DNA from: Sphaerimonospora mesophila NBRC 14179 = JCM 3151
GTDB taxonomy: Bacteria > Actinomycetota > Actinomycetes > Streptosporangiales > Streptosporangiaceae
Direction of reading: 5' to 3'
Assembly: GCA_001552515.1 (NCBI GenBank)
Contig: BCRI01000084.1
Location: 1 to 32,860, forward strand
DNA: 32,860 nucleotides
The notes under the pieces are model-generated. The model had not been told where the DNA came from. It was given only the letters and a program-made list of their open reading frames with translations, and ran no database searches. The translations under genes were made by a program, and so were the position numbers. Of the stretch, positions 6,756 through 14,168 are shown piece after piece (the first letter of the stretch is position 1; the number at the start of each line of letters is the position of its first letter).

Positions 6756-8326
6756 CGCGCCAGCTCCGCCGTGGTGGGCGCGATGACCAGTTCGTTTCCG
6801 ACCTGTTCTACGGCCGCCCGCAGTGCCCTGGCGGCCTTCCGCGCCCTGCGGCGGCCGCCCAGCCAGGCGACCACCCGGCAGAGCAATGCGACGAGCACCC
6901 CCGCCACCGCCCCGCCCGCCAGCAGCACGGTCGGCCACGGCACCCGGTCGAGGGTGGGCGTGGGCGGCCGGGGCAGCAGGAGATAGTCGAGCACGAAGAG
7001 CACGGCCAGCCACACGGCTCCGGCCGCCATCGCGGCGGTCAGCAGCCACTGCAGTGCTCCCGCCGCCCGCCACCACCGGGGTGTCCGCGACACGCCGAGC
7101 GAGGTGGTGGCCACCGCCCGGTCGAGGGCGTCGGCCAGCTCCGGCGTCCGCGACCGCGCCGCGTGCCGTACGGACGTCGCCCACGGCTCGGGCACGCCGG
7201 CGGCGGCCGCTGCGCCCATGTCCCGTACGGCCAGCTCCACCGCGGCGACCTGCACGGATGTCGCCGCCGGTAGCGAGGTGCGGGCGTCGCCGCCGCCCGA
7301 CAGCCGCAGCCGCCGCAGCGGATCCGGGCGCAGCCGGCGCATCCACCGCGTCACCGGCCACCCGGTCGCGGCGACCGCCCGATGCCGGTGGGCCTTGGCG
7401 ACCGCCCGGACGACCACCGGCACGGCGGCCGCCTGTTCCAGCGCCCGGGCGAGCTCCCGAGTCCGCGTCCGATCGGCGAAGACGCCATCCTGCCTGACGT
7501 GGTCGCCCGAGCCGGCGCCGTCGGCCGCCGAGTCCTGCAGCATGGCGGCGGCCGTGGCGGCGTCGGCGGCCAGTCGCGACGCCCAGGCCCGGCGGCGGGA
7601 CACCCGCTTGTCGAGCACCGCGCGCAGCTCGGCGACGCCTTCACCGGTCCGTGCCGACACCCCCAGCACCGGCACGTCCCACAGCCCGTCGGCGGCGAGC
7701 AGCCGGCGCAGATCGTCGAGGCAGCGGGAGACCGATCGCCTGGGCAGCCGGTCGATCTGGTTCAGCACGACGACCGTGACGTCCCGGTGGCGGGCGAGCG
7801 GGCGCAGGTAGCGCTCGTGCACGGCCGCGTCGGCGTACTTCTGCGGGTCCAGCACCCACACCAGCAGGTCGACGACGCCGACCAGCCGGTCCACCTCCAG
7901 CCGGTGCGAGAGCTCGATCGAGTCGTGATCGGGCAGGTCGAGCAGGATCAGGCCGGAGGCCGCCCGGTCGGCGACCGTGTGCCGCAGCGGCACGCCGAGC
8001 CAGTCGAGCAGCGGACCGGCTCCGGCCGGGTGCCACAGCGCCGCCTGGGCGTGGGCGGTCGTCGGCCGGGTCACCCCCACCTCGGCGAGATCGGTGCCGG
8101 TCAACGCGTTGAACAGCGACGACTTCCCGCTGCCGGTGGCTCCGGCGAGCGCGACGGCCGTGTGCTCCACCGACAGGCTGCGCCGCACCCCGGCCCGGTC
8201 GACCACGTCGCGCGCCCGGTCGATCGCGGCCGCGCCGAGCCGTCCCTCCGCCAAGTCGGCCGCCTCGGCGAGCGCCGCGAGCCGGTCGTCGAGCGGAGGC
8301 CCCGCTTTCCTGCCGAGAAGTTTCAA
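6713..8326 (-). CDS. YfjP/Era-like membrane GTPase (dynamin-like pair, second gene)
   Basis: A 537-residue GTPase. G1 is GATGSGKSS (about residues 62-70), the G2 Thr region is VTRPTTAH, G3 is LLDLPDHDS and G4 is VLNQID in place of the usual NKxD. A helical region follows. Two transmembrane helices lie near the C-terminus (LLTAAMAAGAVWLAVLFVLDYLLL and the segment starting WPTVLLAGGAVAG). It overlaps the upstream GTPase gene by 4 bp (8323-8326), so the two are translationally coupled and probably work together. Paired bacterial dynamin-like proteins act in membrane remodelling, and in Streptomyces a pair stabilises sporulation septa. Orthology to that pair is not shown here. It converges with and overlaps the SPFH gene. 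Confidence 0.85.
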   Translation of the reverse strand: MKLLGRKAGPPLDDRLAALAEAADLAEGRLGAAAIDRARDVVDRAGVRRSLSVEHTAVALAGATGSGKSSLFNALTGTDLAEVGVTRPTTAHAQAALWHPAGAGPLLDWLGVPLRHTVADRAASGLILLDLPDHDSIELSHRLEVDRLVGVVDLLVWVLDPQKYADAAVHERYLRPLARHRDVTVVVLNQIDRLPRRSVSRCLDDLRRLLAADGLWDVPVLGVSARTGEGVAELRAVLDKRVSRRRAWASRLAADAATAAAMLQDSAADGAGSGDHVRQDGVFADRTRTRELARALEQAAAVPVVVRAVAKAHRHRAVAATGWPVTRWMRRLRPDPLRRLRLSGGGDARTSLPAATSVQVAAVELAVRDMGAAAAAGVPEPWATSVRHAARSRTPELADALDRAVATTSLGVSRTPRWWRAAGALQWLLTAAMAAGAVWLAVLFVLDYLLLPRPPTPTLDRVPWPTVLLAGGAVAGVLVALLCRVVAWLGGRRRARKAARALRAAVEQVGNELVIAPTTAELARYGRFVERVAVAGS

Positions 8327-10080
8327 AGAGGCTGCCTTTCCCGTCTCTCCCGTACGGCCCGCGCCGCCTCCCTGAGCTGCGCCGCGGTGTCCGCAGCGCC
8401 CCCGAGCCCCGTCAGCAGGGAGGTGAACCGCGCGCGTTCCTCGTCGAGGAGGAGGCCGACCCGGCGGCGGAGGTCCTCACGGGCGCAGCGGGTCAGCTCA
8501 CGCACGGCCTGGTCGCCGAAGACCGCCTCGAGCAGTTTCTGGCTCAGCACGCCGGTGCCGCCGGCGATGCCGACCTCGATGCCGGTGATCCCTCCGGTCG
8601 CGGAGAACACCGCCAGCATGAGCAGCACGCCCAGACTGTTGACGCCGAACGAAGCGGCCCTGGCCAGGGTCCGCCGATCCGCCCCCTCCGACCTGACCAG
8701 GTCGAGCACGTAACTCTGCCAGGCGCGTACGGCCGTCTCGGCCCGGCCGGACAGCTCGGCGCCCGCGCGGCCGAGCCGGCCGGTGACCGCCACACCGGAC
8801 CTCTCCAGCAGGTCCCGACCGGCGGGCCGGGCCAGCCACGACTCGACCGATCGCTCGGCCGCGCCGTCGGCCACCGCGCGGATCAACGCCGCGACGCCGC
8901 TCTCCAGCGCCACGCTCAGCTCCCGATCGGGAGTCGGACGGCCGGTGACGACCGCGGTGACCCGGTCACGCAGCCGCGCGACCCGCGACTGCAGCGACCG
9001 CATGAGGTCGCCGGTGCCGACGAAGTCCTGCCAGCGGGCCAGCACCTCGCCGCGCAGCAGCACGCCGTCCCGCATGCCCTCGTCGAACCCGAGCAGGGCC
9101 GAGGCATACGCCTCCTCCACCACGGCGCGCAGCTCGGCGATGCCGGCCTGCTGCCGCTCGACCCGGTCGGCCAGTTCCGGCACCCTGGCCGCGACGCTGT
9201 CCAGCGCCCCGGTGAGGGTCTGCCGTACGACCGCGGCTCGTGAGCGTGCGTCGGCCGCGAGCCCGGCCAGCCAGTCGGAGATCGGCCGTACGGCTGAAGC
9301 GGGCAGCCTGGCGCGTTCCGACGTGAGCGCCAGCTCGGGCACCGAGAACAGCGGCGCGCCGGCCAGGCCGTTCTCCCTGAGCAGGCGGGCCAGGTCAGCG
9401 GTCACGGGCTCGCTCGCCTCCGGGGGCACCCGCTGCAGGATGACGGCGAGGGCGGTGCTGCGCTCGCGGGCGCGGCGCAGGAAGCTCCACGGGACCTCGT
9501 CCGCATAGCGGGCCGCCGTGGTGACGAACAGCCAGAGGTCGGCGGCGGCGAGGAGCTGCGCCGCCAGCTCGCGGTTGGCGCTGACGACCGAGTCGACGTC
9601 GGGGGCGTCCAGCAGCGCGAGGCCGGCGGGCAGCTCGCCCGACGTGGCGATCCTGAGCGTCCCCGGCTCGCCGCGACCGCCGCCCGTCGCCCCTCCCCCG
9701 GTCATCCGGGGCATGCCGGGGAGGACGTGCGCAGCGGTGAACCAGGCGACGTCGGCGGGATTGGCGACCAGGGTCGGGGCGAGCGTGGTGGGCCGCAGCA
9801 CACCGGGCTCGGTGACGTCGGCGCCGACCAGCGAGTTGACCAGCGTGGACTTGCCCGCACCGGTGGAGCCGCCGACGACGGCCAGCAGTGGCGCGTCGAT
9901 GGCGGTCAGCCTGGGCAGCAGATAGTCGTCGAGCTGCCCGCTCAGCTCCTTGAGCATGCGCCGGTCGGCCGCTACGTCACCGATGGCCAGCGGGAACAGG
10001 TCCTGGTCGAGGTGGCGTCGCAGCTCCCGAAGCGCCCCGAGCAGCCGCTGCGTCCCGACCAGCCCGTCGTCGCCCGCCAT
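8323..10080 (-). CDS. Dynamin-like GTPase (first gene of the pair)
   Basis: A 585-residue protein. The P-loop is GGSTGAGKST (about residues 70-79), the switch Thr is in GVLRPTTLAPTL, and G3 is LALLDAPDVDS. The expected NKxD position reads VILQRVPPEAS, so base recognition looks degenerate. A long, mostly helical middle follows (about 260-470). The C-terminal hydrophobic hairpin SLGVLLMLAVFSATGGITGI... is a likely membrane insertion or paddle-like region. This architecture is that of bacterial dynamin-like proteins. No ribosome-binding site or TANNNT box was seen just upstream, so ATG 10080 rests on the frame alone. A CCCGT-N5-ACGGG dyad lies at about 10093-10107 near the expected promoter. Confidence 0.82.
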   Translation of the reverse strand: MAGDDGLVGTQRLLGALRELRRHLDQDLFPLAIGDVAADRRMLKELSGQLDDYLLPRLTAIDAPLLAVVGGSTGAGKSTLVNSLVGADVTEPGVLRPTTLAPTLVANPADVAWFTAAHVLPGMPRMTGGGATGGGRGEPGTLRIATSGELPAGLALLDAPDVDSVVSANRELAAQLLAAADLWLFVTTAARYADEVPWSFLRRARERSTALAVILQRVPPEASEPVTADLARLLRENGLAGAPLFSVPELALTSERARLPASAVRPISDWLAGLAADARSRAAVVRQTLTGALDSVAARVPELADRVERQQAGIAELRAVVEEAYASALLGFDEGMRDGVLLRGEVLARWQDFVGTGDLMRSLQSRVARLRDRVTAVVTGRPTPDRELSVALESGVAALIRAVADGAAERSVESWLARPAGRDLLERSGVAVTGRLGRAGAELSGRAETAVRAWQSYVLDLVRSEGADRRTLARAASFGVNSLGVLLMLAVFSATGGITGIEVGIAGGTGVLSQKLLEAVFGDQAVRELTRCAREDLRRRVGLLLDEERARFTSLLTGLGGAADTAAQLREAARAVRERRERQPL

Positions 10081-10137
10081 AAAGACGGCTTTCCCGTACG
10101 AAACGGGTCAAATCACATGGTGATGTTGACGATCGCC

Positions 10138-10164
10138 GAGGCGGCGCGATGCCGTCGCCGCCTC
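10138..10164 (-). terminator. Hairpin downstream of the second response regulator
   Basis: GAGGCGGCG (10138-10146) pairs perfectly with CGCCGCCTC (10156-10164) around a 9-base loop. There is no T-run on the transcript side. It is the second of two stem-loops behind the regulator's stop codon. Confidence 0.55.
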
Positions 10165-10176
10165 CCGGCCCAGCCC

Positions 10177-10209
10177 CGAGGCCCGACGCGCCGTGGAGAG
10201 CGGGCCTCG
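10177..10209 (-). terminator. Hairpin immediately after the second response regulator stop
   Basis: CGAGGCCCG (10177-10185) and CGGGCCTCG (10201-10209) are perfect complements with a 15-base loop. The stem begins two bases after the regulator's stop codon. Together with 10138-10164 it probably ends that transcript. Confidence 0.6.
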
Positions 10210-10210
10210 C

Positions 10211-10954
10211 TCAGTGGCGCGGAGCGCGCAGCACGTAGCCCACCCCGCGGATCGTGTGGATGAGCTTCGGCTCGATCCTGTCGATCTTCCGCCGCAGGTA
10301 GGAGACGTACGACTCGACGACGTTGGCGTCCCCGCCGAAGTCGTAGTGCCACACGTGGTCGAGGATCTGCGCCTTCGAGAGCACCCTGCCCTGGTTGACC
10401 ATGAAGTAGTGCAGCAGCTTGAACTCGGTCGGCGACAGCCGTACGGGCCGGCCCGCCCGCCACACCTGCCGGGTGTCCTCGTTCATCTCCAGGTCCGCGA
10501 CCTCGAGCCGTGACGGGCCCTCCTCGCCACGGGTACGGCGCAGCACGGCCTGGATCCGCGCGATGACCTCCTCCAGACTGAACGGCTTCGTCACGTAGTC
10601 GTCGGCCTTGTGCAACCCGGCGATCTTGTCCTCGGTCGCGTCCCTGGCGGTGAGAAAGACCACCGGGATCCGCGGTCCGGCCCCGCGCAGCCGGTCGGCG
10701 ACGGCCAGGCCGTCCATGTCCGGCAGCATGATGTCGAGCACGATCAGGTCGGGCCGCTCCCGCTCGGCGGCCAGCATGGCGTCGGCGCCGTTCGAGGCGG
10801 TCACCACGTCGAAACCGGCGAACCGCAGGCTGGCCGAGAGAAGCTCCAGGATGTTCGGCTCGTCGTCGACGACGAGCAGGCGGCCCGCCGACTTCTCGGC
10901 TCGCGCCGCCGTCTTGAGGGCGCCTCCGGTGTTCGTGCGAGCGTTCGCCCTCAT
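10211..10954 (-). CDS. OmpR/PhoP-type response regulator, second copy (orphan-like)
   Basis: A 247-residue regulator. The receiver domain has the DDE acidic pocket (Asp30/31) and phospho-acceptor Asp74 (LIVLDIMLPDMDG), then TARD and KPFSLEEV. The winged-helix DNA-binding domain includes LSPTEFKLLHYFMVNQGRVL and ends ...TIRGVGYVLRAP. It is very similar to the regulator at 12833-13543. Before the conserved Lys it reads GLHKADDYVTKPF against GLTLGGDDYVTKPF in the paralogue, so one residue is missing in a normally invariant-length loop. It has an N-terminal extension of about 15 residues. GGAGGG six bases before ATG 10954 supports the start. No kinase directly adjoins it; the kinase upstream ends 472 bp away. 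Confidence 0.93.
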   Translation of the reverse strand: MRANARTNTGGALKTAARAEKSAGRLLVVDDEPNILELLSASLRFAGFDVVTASNGADAMLAAERERPDLIVLDIMLPDMDGLAVADRLRGAGPRIPVVFLTARDATEDKIAGLHKADDYVTKPFSLEEVIARIQAVLRRTRGEEGPSRLEVADLEMNEDTRQVWRAGRPVRLSPTEFKLLHYFMVNQGRVLSKAQILDHVWHYDFGGDANVVESYVSYLRRKIDRIEPKLIHTIRGVGYVLRAPRH

Positions 10955-11111
10955 GCCGCTCCCTCCCCGTGGACCGAACCTCCCGCGCCGCCGGCGGACA
11001 CCACTGTGCGCTTCGTCACTGACTGCATAGTCTTAAGACCATGGCAAACCCCGCTTCGGGCTACCTTGGCCGATCCTGAGAGTTTCCTGCCAAGCTCAGA
11101 AGCCGGCGCCA

Positions 11112-11136
11112 CCCCCACCCCCACACCCCCACCCCC
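11112..11136 (-). other. Perfect G-quadruplex motif on the minus strand
   Basis: The plus strand reads C5-A-C5-ACA-C5-A-C5, so the minus strand, which is the coding strand of both flanking genes, has four G5 runs with loops of 1, 3 and 1 bases. It lies 157 bp upstream of the second regulator and touches the first CTTGC repeat. Short loops and equal runs make it a strong quadruplex candidate in DNA or in read-through RNA. Confidence 0.75.
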
Positions 11137-11384
11137 GTGATCTTGCGAATACTTGCAAACCACCCTCCGCACCTGGGCGGATTCACTTCGTGATCTTGCA
11201 GATTCTTGCAGACAAGCCCCCTGACCTGCACTTATACGTTCGCCGATCTTGCAGTTGGCCGTCAGCTACAAGATCACAGATGCCGTTTTCGCTGCTCAAC
11301 GGCCAGGCCTGCGAGATACTGCAAGATCACGGAACCCAAAGTGCCTGCTCATGACCCCCACGCGCGAGAATTCGCAAGATCACG
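11136..11384. repeat. CGTGATCTTGC repeat family arranged as a large dyad
   Basis: Six copies of an element with core (CGT)GATCTTGC are present. Three are on the plus strand (11136-11146, 11189-11199, 11245-11252) and three inverted (about 11268-11277, 11321-11331, 11374-11384). Several are followed at a 10-bp step by a second CTTGC or CTCGC, for example TCTTGCAGATTCTTGCAGA. The whole intergenic gap 10955-11426 holds no convincing gene. The arrangement could be regulator binding sites (direct repeats at helical spacing) or a REP-like element. Confidence 0.7.
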
Positions 11385-11426
11385 GGCATGGGTGGGGAAG
11401 GCCGGGGAGGGGGCATCTCGGACGGC

Positions 11427-12824
11427 TTAGGTCTGGGCTTCGGGGGCCAGGGGGAGGACGGCACGGAAGGCGGCCCCGGCTCCCGGCTCCGACCGTACGC
11501 TCACGCTTCCGCCGTGGGCGCGTACGAGTGAGTCGACGATGGCGAGGCCGAGCCCGCTTCCCCCCTCGGGCCGCCTCCGGGACGGGTCGGCGCGGTAGAA
11601 GCGCTCGAACACCCTGGTCTTCTGCTCGGCGGTGAGCCCCGGCCCCTCGTCGGCCACCTCGATGTACGCCTGTTCTCCGCAGGCGCCCACACGCACCGTG
11701 ATCTCGGTCCCCTCGGGGGTGTGGGTGGTCGCGTTGCTCATGAGGTTGCCCACGACCTGGCGCAGCCGCACCTCGTCGCCGAAGACGATCAGCGCCGTCT
11801 CGCCCTCCATCACCAGCGACACGTCGCGATCCGGGCAGAGCGTCCGCGCGTCGTGTACGGCGTCGGCCGCGATGGCCAGCAGGTCCACCGGCTGCTGCTG
11901 CAGCGGACGCTGCTGGTCCAGCCGGGCGAGCAGCAGCAGGTCCTCGACGAGCAGCCCCATCCGGGACGCCTCGCTCTCGATCCGCTCCATCAGCCGGGTG
12001 ATGTCGGACCCGGGCACCTGCCGGTAGAACTCGGCGAATCCCCGGATCGACGTGAGCGGCGTGCGCAACTCGTGGGAGGCGTCGGCGATGAACCGCCGCA
12101 TCCGCGACTCCGACTCGCGGGCGGCGGCCTCCGAGGCGGCCCTGGCCTGGAACGCCGACTCGATCTGCGCCAGCATGCCGTTGAGCGAGCGCGCCAGGCT
12201 GCCGACTTCCGTGCGGGGGTGGTGGCGGTCGTGGATCCGGCTGCCGAGGTGTCCCCTGGCGATGGCCGCGGCCGTCGCCTCGATCTCCGTCAGCGGCCGC
12301 AGGCTGCGCCGTACGACCACCACCCCGACAACGGCCAGCACGGTCATGACGACGGCACCGCACAGCAGTTCGATGACGGCGAGCTGGGTGGTGATCTGGG
12401 TGACCGAGGCCAGGTCCATGGCGACGACCATGGTGCCCACCCCGTCGATGGGGAGGATCTTGGCTCGCCAGCGTACATCGCCCGACACGGCGCGCACGGT
12501 CTGTGGGGCCGTGGACGTCACGGCCATCGGGCCCGGCACGTTCTCCACCGCCATCCCGGCCTGCGTCAGGATCGTCCTGCCCTCGCGGTCGCGGACCTCC
12601 ACCCGGCCCTCGGGGGGCACCCGCAGCCTGCTGAACGCGGTGGGGCCGCGCTGCACCCGCAGGGCGGCATCGGTGGCGATGCCGTGCAACTGCCCGTCCA
12701 CCCGGGTGACGAGATAGTCGCGGAGCACGGACATGCTGCTCACCCCGAACACCGCCAGCGCGACGGCGACCAGCGCGAGCATGGCCGCGCTGAGCGTGAT
12801 GCGCAGCGGAGTTCGTCCGGACAC
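11427..12824 (-). CDS. Sensor histidine kinase of a PhoR/TcrY-type two-component system
   Basis: A 465-residue membrane kinase. TM1 is about residues 8-30, an extracytoplasmic sensor region spans 31-145, and TM2 is about 146-171. HAMP follows (172-225), then the dimerisation domain with phospho-acceptor His251 in DASHELRTPLTSIRGF. The ATPase domain has N-box VGNLMSNATTHTPEG, G1 ADEGPGL and G2 GGSGLGLAIV. GTG 12824 is chosen because it keeps TM1, begins 8 bases after the regulator's stop and avoids a long Arg/Pro shadow N-terminus; there is no strong ribosome-binding site, so translational coupling is likely. It forms an operon with the response regulator at 12833-13543. The signal sensed is unknown. 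Confidence 0.93.
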   Translation of the reverse strand: MSGRTPLRITLSAAMLALVAVALAVFGVSSMSVLRDYLVTRVDGQLHGIATDAALRVQRGPTAFSRLRVPPEGRVEVRDREGRTILTQAGMAVENVPGPMAVTSTAPQTVRAVSGDVRWRAKILPIDGVGTMVVAMDLASVTQITTQLAVIELLCGAVVMTVLAVVGVVVVRRSLRPLTEIEATAAAIARGHLGSRIHDRHHPRTEVGSLARSLNGMLAQIESAFQARAASEAAARESESRMRRFIADASHELRTPLTSIRGFAEFYRQVPGSDITRLMERIESEASRMGLLVEDLLLLARLDQQRPLQQQPVDLLAIAADAVHDARTLCPDRDVSLVMEGETALIVFGDEVRLRQVVGNLMSNATTHTPEGTEITVRVGACGEQAYIEVADEGPGLTAEQKTRVFERFYRADPSRRRPEGGSGLGLAIVDSLVRAHGGSVSVRSEPGAGAAFRAVLPLAPEAQT

Positions 12825-12832
12825 GACGGGTC

Positions 12833-13543
12833 TCAGGCGCCGTTGGGCGGAACGCGCATGACGTACCCCACGCCGCGCAGGGTGTGGATGAGCCGGGGAT
12901 GGCGGTTGTCGAGCTTGCGGCGGAGCACCGACACGTACGACTCGACGATCCCGGCGTCGCCCCGGAAGTCGTAGTCCCACACGTGATCGAGGATCTGCGC
13001 CTTGGAGAGCACCCTCCCGGCGTTGGCCATGAAGTAGCGCAGCAGCTTGAACTCCGTCGGCGACAGCGGGATCGCGCTGCCCGCCCGCCAGACCTCGTGC
13101 GACTCCTCGTCCAGTTCGACATCGGCGAACGTCAACCGCGGCGAGCAGGCCACGACGCCACCCGACGTACGGCGCAGCACGGCGCGGATCCTCGCGATGA
13201 CCTCTTCCAGGCTGAACGGCTTGGTCACATAGTCGTCCCCGCCCAGGGTGAGACCGCGGATCTTGTCCTCGGTGGCGTCCCGTGCCGTGAGGAAGACCAC
13301 AGGCGTCCGCGTACCACCGCCGCGCATCCGGCGGACAATGTCGAAACCGTCCATGTCGGGCAACATGACGTCGAGCACGATGAGGTCGGGCCGATGACGC
13401 TGGGCCGCCGCGACCGCCTCACTTCCGTTGGACGCCGAGTGCACCTCGAATCCCGCGTATCGCAGGCTCGCGGACAGCAACTCCAGGATGTTCGGCTCGT
13501 CCTCGACGATCAATAGCCTGGCTTCGGATGATTCAGTGACCAT
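12833..13543 (-). CDS. OmpR/PhoP-type response regulator, first copy
   Basis: A 236-residue regulator. The receiver has acidic pocket Glu14/Asp15, phospho-acceptor Asp58 (LIVLDVMLPDMDG), TARD, and GLTLGGDDYVTKPFSLEEV with the conserved Lys. The C-terminal winged helix contains LSPTEFKLLRYFMANAGRVL and ends in TLRGVGYVMRVPP. It closely follows the mycobacterial PhoP/TcrX group. ATG 13543 fits a leaderless or near-leaderless start; GTG 13552 in the same frame is an alternative that would overlap the -10. It is co-directional with the kinase, 8 bp apart. Kinase-regulator pairing is well supported; regulon is unknown. Confidence 0.94.
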   Translation of the reverse strand: MVTESSEARLLIVEDEPNILELLSASLRYAGFEVHSASNGSEAVAAAQRHRPDLIVLDVMLPDMDGFDIVRRMRGGGTRTPVVFLTARDATEDKIRGLTLGGDDYVTKPFSLEEVIARIRAVLRRTSGGVVACSPRLTFADVELDEESHEVWRAGSAIPLSPTEFKLLRYFMANAGRVLSKAQILDHVWDYDFRGDAGIVESYVSVLRRKLDNRHPRLIHTLRGVGYVMRVPPNGA

Positions 13544-13600
13544 GGCGCGCACACTCTAGGGCATATGCGGTAAGGGCACCGTTAAAGCTATCTGAACGGC
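13544..13600 (-). promoter_or_regulatory. Promoter region of the two-component operon
   Basis: Reading the minus strand, TAGAGT (13558-13553) fits a -10 box and lies 9 bases before ATG 13543. Upstream, CCGTT (13579-13583) and AACGG (13595-13599) form a 5-bp dyad with an AT-rich 11-base centre. It sits near the expected -35 and could be an autoregulatory site. No good -35 hexamer was found. Confidence 0.4.
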
Positions 13601-13706
13601 AATGCCCAGGTCGCCGGGAGGGCGGGTGCGCCGAGCCGGAATCCAAGCGGCTAAACCGGGTATGGGCCCCCGAACCAGTCCGCAACTCCTATTCGGGGGG
13701 TCACAA

Positions 13707-14141
13707 ATGACCACAGAGGGTATCGGGAAAACCGCCCGCGACGTCATGCATCCGGGTGCCGAGTGCATCGGCGAGCACGAGAGCCTGCGTCACGCGGCCG
13801 AGATGATGCGCGACCTCGGCGTCGGCGCACTGCCGATCTGCGGGGAGGACGACCGCCTCAAGGGGATCATCACCGACCGCGACATCGTGATCAAATGCTG
13901 CGCCGAGGGCAAGGACCTCGAGGAGTGCACGGCGGGCGAACTGGCCGGCGGCCTCGTCTGGGTGGACGCCCAGACCAGCGTCGAGGAGGCGCTGCTCACG
14001 ATGGAGCAGAACCAGATCAAGCGGCTGCCCGTGATCGAGAACGGCCGCATCGCCGGCATGATCAGCGAGGCCGACCTGGCCAAGGAACTGCCGGACAGCA
14101 AGCTGGCCGAGTTCGTCCACCGCGTGTACGCGCGCGCCTGA
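13707..14141 (+). CDS. Tandem CBS-domain protein, Hrp1-like
   Basis: A 144-residue protein made almost entirely of two CBS domains. CBS1 is about residues 8-65 (ARDVMHPGAECIGEHESL, then GALPICGEDDRLKGIITDRDIV). CBS2 is about 75-135 (VDAQTSVEEALLTMEQNQIK, then RLPVIENGRIAGMISEADLA). It matches the pattern of mycobacterial hypoxic response protein 1 (Hrp1) nearly end to end, including the GALPICG..DRL and TDRDIVIK stretches. Family members bind adenine nucleotides or act as small sensors. ATG 13707 lies behind a G-rich, weak ribosome-binding region. The frame is open upstream to 13602 but codons there are not convincing. Confidence 0.88.
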   Translation: MTTEGIGKTARDVMHPGAECIGEHESLRHAAEMMRDLGVGALPICGEDDRLKGIITDRDIVIKCCAEGKDLEECTAGELAGGLVWVDAQTSVEEALLTMEQNQIKRLPVIENGRIAGMISEADLAKELPDSKLAEFVHRVYARA

Positions 14142-14168
14142 CCGGGCCTGATCGCTCGCTGCGGCGGA

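Noticed and set aside
5628-7361. 577-codon minus-strand frame across SPFH and GTPase genes
   Set aside because: Gly/Arg/Ala low complexity; it lies antisense to SPFH and in a wrong frame of the GTPase, both of which have full motifs.
10951-11172. Possible leader peptide before the second regulator (for example ATG 11028 to 10951, overlapping its start by 4 bp)
   Set aside because: No ribosome-binding site, composition like intergenic DNA, and the frame passes through the G-run motif. Kept only as a remote option.
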